NCBI RefSeq assembly: GCF_029227915.1 | Contig: NC_079883.1 | Location: 2,916,001-2,976,000, forward strand | From: Hydractinia symbiolongicarpus | Lineage: Eukaryota > Cnidaria > Hydrozoa > Anthoathecata > Hydractiniidae | Length of the DNA stretch: 60,000 nucleotides | Direction: 5' to 3' | Shown here: piece by piece, positions 15,701-28,110 of the stretch | How the letters are laid out: the number at the start of each line of letters is the position of its first letter | Position numbering within the stretch: position 1 is the stretch's first letter | The notes under the pieces: model-generated | What the model saw: only the letters and a program-made list of their open reading frames with translations | The model's database searches: none | What the model was told of the DNA's origin: nothing | Translations under genes and position numbers: made by a program

Positions 15701-18700
15701 AAAATCCAAACATATACATACAGTAAAATTGTGAATAAATTTTTTAATATTTAGGGTGGCTGTCTATTTAAGGGGGCGTTTAAAAGAGGGGAGGTTTTAA
15801 AAACTTTGGTAATTTATTCTTTTCACATATTTTTCACATATTTTTCACTTATTTTTACATCATCGCCAATATCATCATTTTCAGGTATATTAAAAGCTGG
15901 TGCAGTCCTTCTACCAATATTTCTTATTGATTTTTATAAATGTCTTTAAAAAACAATACTTACATTATGTTTGAAATAAACGCTCCTCCAAAGTGGAATC
16001 TATAGAGGGGTGGGCTATTAGATGGGTATACTTATAAAAACCTTAAAGGGTTGCCAACAGACCTTAAAAACCTTAAATAACCTCAAATACGGAAGAAGGT
16101 GCTTAAAAACCTTACAAGAACCTTGAATTTGTAATCGTTATCTTTGCAAACCTTATTGGCTCAAACTTGAAAAGAATAAATTTCTGTGAAAATTAATTTT
16201 CCCAATTTTGTGTACCCATTATAAAGTTTTTCAACAATGAAAAGTTTCCTGGGAATCATTTTTTGGCATGATCAGCTACCTGAGTATAAATTATTGTAGA
16301 ATTTCCCTTTAAACAAATAGACAAGACACCGTTCGCCACAGGTTGCTTTCAATAACTGGAGCTTATAGGTACATGATATTCCTTTTCTTTCACTGTTTAA
16401 GCCTACTCCTCTAAAATACAATTTCTTTGTTTAATTTGTGCTTGTTTTATGCTTTTTTTTTAAAAAAGCTTTTTTATTATAGCACTCATTCCAAGACCAT
16501 CAAAATGCTATTTGGAATTTTATTCATGTTGTAAAAAATACAATTAATGGCCATGGTAAGCATATATGTGGATTTTCTAAAGCAAAAGAATCCATTTCTA
16601 TGCGCCATCTTGTAAATATGAAAGTGGCAATGAAAAAGAAGATCAAGAAGCAGCATACGGATGCAGGGAAAGGTATGGAGATGCAAGATCTGACTGGCAT
16701 ATCTTTCGCAGAATCTCCTTCACAAGTAGGTGTTTCACTGTTTTTTTTATACTGATTTTGGGGATATGTTAGGATATTTTCATGGTTTTAGCTGTAAAGA
16801 ACGTATAATTTTTATAAAAAAACTTATATATACACAGAAGAATAAAACAATGCATATTTCAATCTAACTATGTACTTTTGCGAACTTTTTTTAAAAAAAC
16901 TCTCTGTGCAAACATAACAACCAGACGGCTGATTACCAATTTAAATAAAAATTTGTCAGTGGGCGCTTTCCACTGGGGCCACATAAACGCAAAATAATTC
17001 TCTGGATCAGTTCTTTATGTGCAAACACAGAAATTCATTTCTCATATTACGTAGCTTTTCCTTAGTAAGGTGGCAATTATATTGCAGTGATATTATTTTG
17101 CATAACCATGTGTAATAACCCAAAATTAGGGCCGTTAGGCCCCAATTGGGAATTTTCTTGAGAGTCTTCCAGGGGATGGCCATTGTTGGTGTTGGAAATA
17201 TTTTTTTAGATTATAATCCCTCATACCCGAAACAGCTCTCCCTACACTAATTCCTTGTAACATTGATCTCAGATTTTATATCATTAAATTCAAATCATTG
17301 CATTGTTGAATGCTTTGAACAATAAGACATAAAAATAGTTTTGGAAACAAAAAAATCTGTTAGATATATATATATATCAGCGAAAAACTAGTAAGTCATT
17401 AGGACAAGAGACGCTTGATTGAGATTTGTCTGTCTAACAGACAAAATAAAAGCTAGCTAACGGAAAACGTAAATACCTTTTCTACATCTCTAGACTATTT
17501 TCACAGTGGATTTTTTATAGGATTATCAAATCAATGTTTTTGAATGTAATCAATTTTAATTTGTATGACTTTGTTTACTTTGTAGGCAAGCACATTAGAT
17601 TCTAGAATTCAAGGACCTGTTTCAGAATCTCACAATTCACATTTACCATTTCTGGAGAGCACTGAAGACTTGGTGTTATCTGCAGAATATAAAGTATGCG
17701 CTTTATGTGGAATTGCTTTGTTCCAATATGATGAAGAAACAATCAATCTTGCTATTGTGGCACTGTTGACATTTATACACATGGATGCGACACATTCTGC
17801 ACCATTAGTTATTGATACCATATTAAGTATCACAAGGTATACTTATAATTAAATTTTTTTAGCATAATGTTGTTATTGTTGAACATTTTAATTGTGTAAC
17901 AATTTTTCTGCCTCTGTGTTCAGTTTAAGTTGACCTGCCAGTTTTGTTTTAGGAAAGCGAAAACAAATTCAGTAGAAAAATCAGCGTAAGAATATTTTTG
18001 TTATTGTTATTGTTATTGTCAAACTTTTATTCTTTTGTTACATGGTTTTTATCTTTGTTTTATTTTTTCAGACAAGGATGCTTGTCACCTACTGCTAGCA
18101 TTGCACAGCAATTTTTACGTTGTGTTTATGAAAAACTGGCCCAAAGTCGTTTGTTTCCTGAGTTATTTAGAATTGAAAATTTGGGTAAGTTAATACTACA
18201 TAGTACATTATAATTTCAGATTTGCATAGAATCAGACAGTTCTAGTTATTCTTACAATAAATAATGGAAATATGTAAAACTGATGTCTAAAGAAGACCAA
18301 ATTTTGTAAATTAGCATAAGCCTGCTTATATGATTATTTTTTTAAATCTATTCTTCACATTACCTTGTTTGTTTTGTAAATAGATATGCTTCTAACTCTT
18401 TTTTTTAATAATAGATGATGATTTTTTTCTCATGATGGCTTCCGTTTTGCAAGACTTTGATATGCTCACACAACTTTCACCAATCAAATTGTCTTTGCAG
18501 GTTTGTTGAAAAATTTAAATTGGCACATAAAATCCTACTTATCTAGCATATTTCTTCTGATTTATACATGAGCCCCATATATACTAAAGCAGTCAATTTA
18601 TGTCTGCCTTATCTATTCCTAAGATAATAAAATGTGGAAAGTAGAAAGAAAAAAGTAGATTTGATGAAAAGCTATGTTAGTTCTTTATTTTTTGAAACAA

Positions 18701-21700
18701 AACCCTAGCGTTTCTTGATGTCAAATTGAGTAAAAATGTGCTCGTGTACTGATAAAGCGATGCCCAAATTTTACAACTATCTTTTTTTCTCTTTGTGAAA
18801 AATGCAGAGATTGATAACAAAAAAAAAACAGCGTTTCTCGATTTCAAATTAAGTAAAAAAGTGCTCATGCACAGATAAAGTGATGCACAGAGCACTAATG
18901 TTAAATTCAGAGAAGGCAACTTTTTTTACAACTAGGGGTAAACATACGTAAATAAGTTAATTAGTAATGTCATTATAAATTACGTTATTGTTTAGGATAT
19001 AAATGAGAGCAAATCAACAGATCGTATTACTATCTTCTTAAACAATTTGTCGAAGTACGTCAAGATAGTGCAACATCATGCAGAATGGGAGGATCTCCAG
19101 AGTGTTTTTGATACATTTCTGATCAACATTATACAGTTGATACCAAATCAGGTATTTTTGCTTTTTGGACAGCCATTAATTATAATAGTTCAATTTTATT
19201 GAAAATTCTACTCAAATTTATGCGCTACTCAGCCATAAACAATGCTTCAAAGTATCGAAGCCAAGGCAAACAGAAGTTGGTGGTGACATAGGAAACCAAA
19301 TTTTTGCCATTTTTTATGCAGCATAAGTGAAGTTAACAGGGACAGTATATTATTTCTTGAAGGGTATTCAATTAGTTCTATGTTTCATTTATTTTAGGTT
19401 AACATGGATTGTCTTCTTGATATCATGAGTATGGTACTGAACTCCCAAAAAACAACATTTAGGGTACGTTATCAACACGCCTTCTCGCTGTGTTTAAACA
19501 GCACAACAGTTCACAACCATGGGAGTTAGTAAGAGAACAAAAATGCATTATATGGTAACATGTAAAATATATTGGCTCTGTGGATTATATTCATTCTTAT
19601 TTATTCATATCCAACAACGAAAGAGAAAATTTATATTTAAAATGTGAAGTTTTATATTCTCAAATAAATGTGTGTTGTGGGTCACCTTTCAAACGGGGGA
19701 ACTAAAGCTTATACTTGCCTCAAAATCACTATAATTTTTTAAGAATTGCATAAATTTAATCTATGATTTTAACTAAAAAATGCTTTGCTTCCAATTAATG
19801 CAGAATTAAATCAGCTTCTATATTTGGCAATAATTCACCGTCTTGACAGAATTTTTATTGTTTTAACAAACACCGACTTAAGCTGTTGGCTGAGGCCATA
19901 GCTTTAAATTTTATTTTAATTATGTCAAAAGCACACAGAAGCACTGACTTATACATAAAATGTTAATTAATGCTTTAAAATTTTATGTTTAGGTCCTTAT
20001 TGATTTGATTGACAATACCATGTCTCACATTGTGAAAAATTGTTTATTCAGTGTCAAATCACTACAAGATATTTGTACTGCTTGTATAGAGTCATTTTCC
20101 AGGGTAAGTTTACCGAATTGAGTACACATGTGCAGTGCTGTGATTGGAATTTAAACAATTTTTGGTCCACTTCAAAGTAACAGATAAAAACAGGGTTTGA
20201 TTTAGTATAAAGACAGTTCGCAAAAATTACTGATTGTGGAGAAAAAACCTTTTTGTAGCTGTAGTCCACTGGCTATTGATCTCTTGTTAATATCTGTTTT
20301 GTTGCATCAACCATAGGTGATTTGATTGGACAATTGATTCGACATTTTAGCATTTTTTTTTATAGACCAATTAACAAAGGCGGCATTTGATTCATAAATT
20401 GAGAATTGGGACCTGCTAATTCAAATCCTAAAAAATGCAATAAATTTTGTCTGTCACAATCATAAAACTATTTTATATTTAAATTTTGAGAAAATATGTA
20501 TGTGTTATAAATAGCTTTACCTTTTTTGTAATTGTAAATATACAGAAAATAAAGTCTAAATGTTCCTTGGATATTTCAATATTATTTGTTTATTTGCTAT
20601 TTTTAAAGGATCGAGACCAAACAAGGTTGACTAAGAAAGTCAGCTTGATCTTGACCATGGTGCTATCTTCAAAGTTAGCTTTATCAGAAGAAGCAATTGC
20701 CAACCTTATCCAGGTCTGTATGAGCACTATTTAAATTATACATAATATTTGATTAATTAAAACATGGAAAAGGCTTCTTGGAAATAATAAGGCCACCAAA
20801 CGCCATTGTCATCAAGATCACAACAGTTTAGTGTGCTAGTTTCTGATGAATTTAATACAGGCCAAAAATATGTGCAAGTTTATGTTTTTTGTTGGTTAAA
20901 TTGAAAAATCATGAATAATTAGTTCGCACAAGAATTTTTAAATTCCAATGTTGATGTTTAGGTAATAGGCAAAATTTAAGTCTTGTATGCTGCGACTTCA
21001 TCTGCTGCAACTCCACCAGGATTTGAGAAATTATAAAAAACATTTATTAACTAAGGATATTACGTATTTAAAAAATCTTCCAGTATCTGTGTTTAACCGA
21101 CTTTTTGAACAATCTGCGCTCTTCCTTCGCATTGATAAAGTTTAGTTTACATTTTTCCGTATTGTGATTGACTAATTTTTTACAAGAGCATTTTTACAAT
21201 CAAACAAGTAGAATCTGTTTCTTTTTCTTAATGGTCGCATACTACAGAATGATGTAATCACTTGTTTGAATAACACATTCCCATATTAAAAATACATGCG
21301 AGCCTGAAGATAATTCGAATGGAAATCCGCCTTAAGTCCATTTAGTTTATGATAATGAGCAAATATTGTTAACAACCATAAAATTATGATAGATGTTTGC
21401 TTTTCTTATCAGATTTAAAAGTGTATCAATTTTGTTTTTTTCAGTTCTTTTGCACTGATGTTGGCACGAGATGTAATTTCGAACTTTTGAATTTCCCTTT
21501 AAGAGAGCCCCCTGTAAAGGTATGTGTTAGCATGTTTAATCGATGACTTTTGATAAATTAAATACATTTATTTTTTTAGTATTTGATTTTATTCTTTTTT
21601 GTGTGGATGTGTTTGCTTGTTTGTTTGTTTATTTGTTATGCTTGTAGAAGTCCACAAAAGCAGTCGAGACTTTGGATGTTAACTACAGTCATGAAGTGAT

Positions 21701-24700
21701 TGAATACTTGAAAACACCACTTCGACGCGTTAAGGTATGTTCATTATATAATCAAGCATAAAGAAACACTTTCTGACATTGTTGTAATTACAGTAAGCTA
21801 ATAATATAACATTTAAAATGGACATGAAGGTTGATGTTTTTGCCGGCGATTGACTGTCTATAGCACAGTGCAAAAAAGTTTTATTTCGAAAAAGTCGTTT
21901 AAAGTAACTCATAAACGTTGTATGTTCAATACTCATATTGTCTTTTGTTGTCTAAAATAACTATGATCTACCGTTTTAATTCAATTATTAGTATTTTGTA
22001 TTAACGTCTTCACTAGCATATAATGTCATTATTTAAAAGAAAAATTCACAGGAATGCCACTTAAATGAAAAACTCATATTGGTTAACTTTACCTAAAAAT
22101 ATTATTCTTGTACCTTTTTGTTTAATTATTTGTATTATCATGTTCCTCGTCACTTGATAATTTCAAAAATAATTTTTTTTATAGGAATGTCACTTCAATG
22201 AAAAACTAATCAATGGAGAATTGTATCAAAGTACAATCAAGTTATCTGTGGCCCAATTCATTGCTGTACATATTTCGCAAGCTAGCGACAGTCGATTCCA
22301 TTCGAAGTTACTTTCATTTCTTGTGTGTAATGATGGCCACGACAGGTAAACCTTTATATACTTTCTGATATTTGTTCACAATTAGGTCATTGAAATCTAA
22401 GAATGTTTGGTTTTGTGCGAAAACTGAGCCTAGAAGGTGTAGATTTTTTTTAAAAAAAGAAGGCATGAGAAAGAAAACTTTAACCTATAAAATTTGGTCT
22501 TTGTTTTGATGTTGCATTTCATGACTTATTTATTGTAAAGGCAAGAATAAAGTAGCTCCCTAACTGTCTTACTAATCTTTTTTCCAAAAATATCCTAAAT
22601 ATTTATAAAACATTAATTGTCTTAATTTCTCCAATTTTATTAAAATTTTTAAGCACAGAAAAAGACTGTTAAACAACGGAAGGTCTTAGGTTTGCTTTAA
22701 AAATTGGCAGCTTAAAGGTACTGTTATTTAACGTAAGATCTTTATTTGCTCCAAAAATTACCAACAGAACAGTACTGGTGTACAATGTAAGGTCTGAAGT
22801 AACTTTAAAGGATACTGCCACATAACGTAAGTTCCTGAGTTATCACTAAACATGATCACGTAACATAGTATAGTAGTAAGGTAGATATATGATATAAGAT
22901 CTTTGGGACAACGTGTTGAAACATATCCCAAGTTATATTGAAGAAGAACTACTTTGTTCATCACTAACATACTGCCAAGCAGTGAGCGGGATTCGATCCG
23001 CGGTCCCCAAAACTGGGAGCCGCAGACGAACCCACTACACTACGTGCGGCAATATGTTAGTGATGAACTCGATAGTTTATCCGGATGGTGTGTATACATA
23101 TAGCACGCATTATACGCATTATACTCGCCCGTCATGATCAGAGGTCTGATCGGGTTGAAGCATTCTCTGTTGAGAATAAAATACGGATGTGCTATGATAA
23201 ATATTCACCTATATGTATACACACCATCCGGATAAACTATCTGAGTTCATCACTAACATATTGCCGCACGTAGTGTAGTGGGTTCGTCTGCGGCTCTCAG
23301 TTCTGGGGACCGCGGATCGAATCCCGCTCACTGCTTGGCAGTATGTTAGTGATGAACAAAGTAGTTCTTCTTCAATATGACTTACACGCATTATACTCGC
23401 CCGTCATGATCAGAGGTCTGATCAGGGTGAAGCATTCTCTGTTGAGAATGAAATACGGATGTGCTAGGATAAATATTCAGCTATATGTATATCCCAAGTT
23501 GCTTATGCATTATTTTTAACATGAATTACAATGAAATTTAAGAATTTAATGTAACAGAACTTATTATAGAATACAATTGAGGTTGACTAAAAATTTTGGA
23601 AGGTTTGTTGTTATAGGCTTCCCAATATCAGAGAACAGATTCTACATTTCTTTGATAATATTTTCTTTTATTCTTTTTTTTTAAGTTTGATGAATCAGTT
23701 AGTAAGCTTAGACGTTCAAGAGTTCATGATGCAATTCAGGATATACTGTTGGATTATCCTCGGTACTCTCTATCATTCATACATGACTGAAAAACCACTG
23801 ATTGTGTTATGTTCACCTGGAAAAGCCTTACTAGTGTCAGAGCTTATCAGGACTGTGTTTCAAAGTTTTTTAGAAGGCGAGGTAATTTTCTTTATAGTGT
23901 GACTTCTGGAAGTAAACAATTTGTTTGTCAATGTGTTTGTCTTTTTTTTATTTATTATATGTAGTCATCATAAGCATGTGTTATGACATTAAATGTGCAT
24001 TGATTCCCTGTATGTTATACAGGAAATGAATGTCAACCTGGAAATATGGAATCCATCAGAAATTAATAAATACCTCAAGGGAATTAATTTTTTTAAGAAT
24101 TTATTTAATTGATTTTTTTAGTAATCTTGCAAAAAAAAAGGGAATTTATTTTTGCAGATTCGGAAAGTTTCGCAAGAATATACTTTTTACAGCCATTTGT
24201 GATTAAGAAACTTTGCAGGAGTTTTGTCAAAAAATTGAAATAAGAACAAATAATGCATATTTTTCACAGGTGACTAAAGTTATTAGTTAATAAATCTTTG
24301 CAATAATTGCAATATTTTGTTCAGAAGAGAAACCGGATCGAACATCTTCAGTTACATTAGTGAACTGTTGACAACGTTGTAGCTAGTTTTTTGTAATAAT
24401 TTGTTTATAGAATATATTATTTATATTGAATAGTGAAACTTTATAGAATAAAGAAAATCAGAATCTCGAAATTTCGTGGGATCTTATTTTTGTGGAAATT
24501 CCTTTGAAATGTTATTTTGAATGTGAGGAAAAACATGAAAGTTATATCTTGTTGACAGGAAATCTTTCATTTAACAAGAATGAAAGGAGTTGATATAATT
24601 TTTAAACCTTTGGTGTAATTTTAGTTATTTTAAAGAGACATTAAATAATTCCTAACGTATAGAAATCTCTCCAAAATGCTCTCTACCGGACTGAAATTTG

Positions 24701-27700
24701 TTACTTTTTATTTATCAAGGCAAACAGTAAACTATGCATACAAAGTTGATTCACAGCCTCAGTCAACTATATTTTCATTGGGAAATTTTACAATTAGCAA
24801 TGTTATATTTGTTTTTAGGAGAACTTTGGCAAAACTAAGACCAGATCTCAACTTCATTTTTCGTTTCTGCTTGCACAAATTTGGACTGTTTACATAGAGG
24901 GGTTCATAATTGTACAAGTGAACCAAACCTCAGATGTCAACCCCATTGCAATGATCAAAGAATTCTGGTCATGTTTGACTCCCGTGGTGTATCAGTTGTT
25001 GCAACATCAAAAACAGGTATGTTGAAACATGGTGGCCGGTAAACTGCGAAACCTGGTATACCTGTACAAGTTAGGGAATTTCAAAATTGCATCAAAAAAT
25101 CAGAAAAAATGGGAGATTTTAATAAATTTAATTTTCGAACTTCAACGAATTTTGTTGTGTAAAAATTAACCATCAATTCTCTGAGTGCAACGTAAACATA
25201 ACCTTAAAAGTTTTGTTTTCCTAATAAGCAATTACACATATGCAAGTCAGGAAAATTTGTTACAGAAATATTCAGGAAAAAAAAATTATCCAATCAATAG
25301 AAGTACAGGCTTCATCTGCAATACTTAGTGCCAAACCTTGTTTTTTTATAGTGAATCATACATTTTATATTTTTTTTATAATATAGCACAGTTTTTAAAC
25401 GCATATTTTTTAATCGCTGAAATTAAGTGACGTGAATGATGTATGTTTGAAGGCCTGTATTAAAAATAGGGTCTTAATCATTTAAATTAATATAGGTAAT
25501 GTGAGCATTAAAAATATTTTTTTTCCATTTTAGCTGCACCTTGAAACTATCCAACTATTTTCATCTCTTGTGGAGAATATTTCAATCCATTGTCCAAGAT
25601 CGTTTACTCAGGTATGAGTTAATAATCACAATTTATTCTCAATTTGTAAAACTAAACGTACTAATAAAGATTTTGAAAGAAAAATTGCGAAACTAAAGAA
25701 TGTGTGGAATTATGGTTTGCGAATTTGCTTTGTGTCTGCAAACTTAAATTGCGTCTTAACAAGGAAGGAAATTGGAAATTTATTTCACCTTTAACTTTTT
25801 TGATCGTTTGGTATTTACGGAACGAGGTCTATAAATGATTTCAACGAGCGCAAAAAATATTTATAAGTGTTAGCGAAATATTTACCAAAACTCAAATAAC
25901 TAGTTAAATACATCGCAGTTTAAGATTATTGTTAAATCACAAAAGACTGTTAGTGGATCACATCATTTTTTTAGTTATATCCATTATGGGAGCCACTGTT
26001 AAAATTGTACGTGAATGAGGTATGTGTTTTTTGTATTTACTATTTTTAAGTAGCGAAATTTCGTTTGGTTTAAGTAGCCAAATTTCGTTTGGTTTAAGTA
26101 GCCAAATTTCGTTTGGTTTAAGTAGAAAAATTTCGTTTGGTTTAAGTAGCCAAATTTCGTTTGGTTTAAGTAGAAAAATTTCGTTTGGTTTAAGTAGAAA
26201 AATTTTGTTTGGTTTAAGAAAAATTTCGTTTGGTTTAAGTAGCCAAATTTCGTTTGGTTTAAGTAGCCAAATTTCGTTTGGTTTAAGTAGAAAAATTTTG
26301 TTTGGTTTAAGTAGAAAAATTTCTTTTGGTTTAAGTAGCCAAATTTCGTTTGGTTTAAGTAGCCAAATTTCGTTTGGTTTAAGTAGAAAAATTTTGTTTG
26401 GTTTAAGTAGAAAAATTTCGTTTGGTTTAAGTAGCCAAATTTCGTTTGGTTTAAGTAGCCAAATTTCGTTTGGTTTAAGTAGAAAAATTTTGTTTGGTTT
26501 AAGTAGAAAAATTTCGTTTGGTTTAAGTAGCCAAATTTCGTTCGGTTTAAGTAGCCAAATTTCGTTTGGTTTAAGTAGAAAAATTTTGTTTGGTTTAAGT
26601 AGAAAAGTTTTGTTTGGTTTAAGTAGCCAAATTTGTTTAAGTAGCCAAATTTCGTTTGGTTTAAGTAGAAAAATTTCGTTTGGTTTAAGTTGCAAAATTT
26701 CGTTTGGTTTAAGTAGCCAAATTTGGTTTAAGTAGAAAAATTTTGTTTGGTTTAAGTAGAAAAATTTCGTTTGGTTTAAGTAGCCAAATTTCGTTTGGTT
26801 TAAGTTGCAAAATTTCGTTTGGTTTAAGTAGCAAAGTTTCGTTTGGTTTAAGTAGCAAAGTTTCGTTTGGTTGAAGTAGCAAAATTTCGTTTGGTTTAAG
26901 TAGCAAAATTTCGTTTGGTTTAAATTGCAAAATTTCGTTTGGTTTAAGTAGCAAAATTTCGTTTGGTTTAAGTTGCAAAATTTCGTTTGGTTTAAGTAGC
27001 AAAATTTCGTTTGGTTTAAGTTGCAAAATTTCGTTTGGTTTAAGTAGCAAAATTTCGTTTGGTTTAAGTTGCAAACTTTGGTTTGATTTAAGTATCAAAA
27101 TTTCGTTTGATTTAAGTAGCAAACTTTCGTTTGGTTTAAGTATCAAAATTCGTTTGGTTTAAGTAGCAAAGTTTCGTTTGGTTTAAGTAGCAAAATTTCG
27201 TTTGGTTGAAGTAGCAAAATTTCGTTTGGTTGAAGTAGCAAAATTTCGTTTGGTTTAAGTAGCAAAGTTTCGTTTGGTTTAAGTTGCAAAATTTCGTTTG
27301 GTTTAAGTAGTAACGTTTCGTTTGGTTTAAGTAGAAAAATTTCGTTTGGTTTAAGTAGAAAAATTTCGTTTGGTTTAAGTTGCAAAATTTCGTTTGGTTT
27401 AAGTAGCAAAATTTCGTTTGGTTTAAGTAGCCAAATTTCGTTTGGTTGAAGTAGCAAAATTTCGTTTGGTTTAAGCATTTCGTTGTCTTACCATTTCTTA
27501 CGGACGACGGACGCAGAACATTGAAAATAATGTATAAAGTCGCCTTCAATTACCGCGGCTGTGTGGCCATTTTGGTTTTTAAATATTACACTTTTTAATT
27601 CTGCTTTAGCATCTTGTTTTTTTTTTCAAATCTAGGCTTTGATTAAATTGGCTGAAATTTTTAAAATGATTGAGTATTACATGTTTATACCGGCTATCCA

Positions 27701-27891
27701 ATTGTTTTATCAAATTTTAGATTCCACCCCATATTGTTCGCAAAATAGATGTTGGAGCACCAGGTGACATGATGCATGGCGAATCACGCAAAGAAGTATA
27801 CAGACAGTGGTTAGTTGAAATGCAGAAACAGTTGTGGAGTACAGAGCGAATGTCGAAGGGAAAGATAGCTACTAATTCAATAATGGTATAA
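724..27891 (+). CDS. UNC79: UNC79 homolog, NALCN channel complex subunit (5'-partial, 33 exons)
   Basis: UNC79 is a very large HEAT/ARM-like scaffold that binds UNC80 and supports the NALCN sodium-leak channel at the plasma membrane (family knowledge). Recognition rests on remembered vertebrate UNC79: a Cys-rich block in exon 1 (KLCLDPSL, APPMYFCQGC, CEDCHSR), then LTRLIAMLLVW, VWDQIMPEW, LWKLLKSS with VVPLLLH, and MVATRARSV, all in the expected order. Exons by AG/GT and phase: 724-1093, 1606-1761, 2557-2989, 3880-3968, 4906-5020, 5654-5941, 7762-8020, 9190-9258, 9939-10210, 10575-10723, 11362-11519, 11646-11861, 12153-12372, 12520-12708, 14389-14743, 15446-15668, 16483-16725, 17586-17836, 17953-17985, 18072-18184, 18415-18500, 18996-19151, 19398-19463, 19993-20103, 20609-20713, 21445-21519, 21648-21734, 22185-22345, 23686-23881, 24819-25016, 25534-25611, 25975-26019, 27721-27891. 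All junctions agree in phase except 11519/11646. A third or so of the usual length, the N-terminus, is off-window. The final exon ends in TAA at 27889-27891, but a GT just before it leaves a further exon possible. UNC80 was considered and fits worse. Confidence 0.9.
3001..3879. other. UNC79 intron 3, no repeat recognised
   Basis: The intron between exons 3 and 4. It holds one 77-codon open frame (3193-3426) with a Cys-rich start and a hydrophobic end. Nothing else supports it as coding. Confidence 0.5.
8057..8097. repeat. Perfect 15-bp intronic hairpin
   Basis: TTTCAGCCAACTTGG at 8057-8071 is followed by an 11-nt AT-rich loop and its exact reverse complement at 8083-8097. It lies 36 bases after UNC79 exon 7 in the intron. 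It may be a small foldback or transposon footprint; the stem is too short for a typical miRNA precursor. Confidence 0.75.
13425..13556 (+). repeat. Hammerhead-like motif plus 37-bp tandem duplication (retroelement-like relic)
   Basis: In UNC79 intron 14, CCGATGA (13438-13444), a GGGA/TCCC stem (46-49 with 58-61), then GAAAC and GTC (13462-13469) resemble a hammerhead ribozyme core. Position U4 is C and one T is unpaired. It is followed by two head-to-tail copies of a 37-bp unit beginning CATGTCCAAGAAATG (from about 13484 and 13521). Penelope-like elements are known to carry such motifs; the assignment here is inference. Confidence 0.4.
18708..18896. repeat. Imperfect direct repeat, about 65 bp, two copies
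   Basis: Segments near 18710-18772 and 18832-18895, in the UNC79 intron after exon 21, share AGCGTTTCT, TCAAATT, AGTAAAAA, GTGCTC and GATAAAG in the same order. The spacing is about 121 bp. No coding meaning is seen. Confidence 0.55.
22047..22082 (+). repeat. Duplicated 3' splice site and start of UNC79 exon 28
   Basis: CACAGGAATGCCACTT followed by AATGAAAAACT lies about 134 bp upstream of the authentic exon 28 start at 22185 (ATAGGAATGTCACTT, AATGAAAAACT). The copy keeps the AG acceptor and about 30 exon bases, then diverges into TTGGTTAA. It is probably a decayed local duplication that can act as a decoy acceptor. Confidence 0.75.
22930..23494. repeat. Foldback element: 175-bp inverted arms with tRNA-like sequence plus a repeated spacer
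   Basis: Arm 1 (about 22930-23102) and arm 2 (about 23209-23383) are near-perfect reverse complements, so both arms encode the same short frame on opposite strands. The 106-bp spacer (23103-23208), containing TCATGATCAGAGGTCTGAT, recurs after arm 2 at about 23386-23494. Read on +, arm 2 has an A-box-like TAGTGTAGTGG and a B-box-like GATCGAATCCC, as in a tRNA-derived SINE. The whole block sits in the UNC79 intron between exons 28 and 29. Confidence 0.8.
26046..27478. repeat. 24-bp minisatellite, about 59 copies, in the last UNC79 intron
   Basis: Tandem copies share the core AATTTCGTTTGGTTTAAG, with variable bases just after it. In the left half (about 26230-26620) variants alternate in a four-unit, 96-bp higher-order repeat. 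In the right half (about 26900-27070) they alternate as a two-unit, 48-bp repeat (AGTAGC against AGTTGC). The period is a multiple of three and lacks stops, so frames of over 230 codons stay open on both strands; these are artefacts of the repeat. It begins 27 bp after exon 32. Confidence 0.95.
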
Positions 27892-28009
27892 CAAACTAAT
27901 TGACAACGCATGTATAAAAAATAGCTACACAAAAAACATTTATTGTTAATTATTATTAACGTTTAAGTTAGCCCGGTTATTTTATTTCAGGGCCCATAAT
28001 TTAGTTTTA

Positions 28010-28110
28010 AAGGTGAAGGGTTAACATGGTGACTAGAAGGGGTCCCACCATGGCTGGACCTGCCTTAGAAGATGTCTGAAGTTTAGGACTTCTGGATTGC
28101 CTAAAAGAGT
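28010..28110. mobile_element. Relic related to the end of the 41295-43494 transposon
   Basis: CCCACCATGGCTGGACCTG here matches CCCACCATGGTTGGGCCTG at about 41363 near the left end of the transposon. It is followed in both places by a diverged GGATTG/AGATTG stretch (GGATTGCCTAAAA against AGATTGTCTGAAAA). No terminal repeat is visible here, so it is an old fragment at best. Confidence 0.45.

Noticed and set aside
25958-26735. Open frames of 245 and 237 codons on opposite strands, 8-residue repeats
   Set aside because: They are produced by the 24-bp minisatellite lacking stops in several frames; they lie in an intron and have no start context or non-repetitive part.
26709-27549. Three further repeat-coded frames on the minus strand
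   Set aside because: Same minisatellite, different phases.
724-27891. UNC80 as the identity of the first gene
   Set aside because: Order of motifs and the Cys-rich LCLDPSL block match UNC79; nothing resembles the UNC80 motifs I know.
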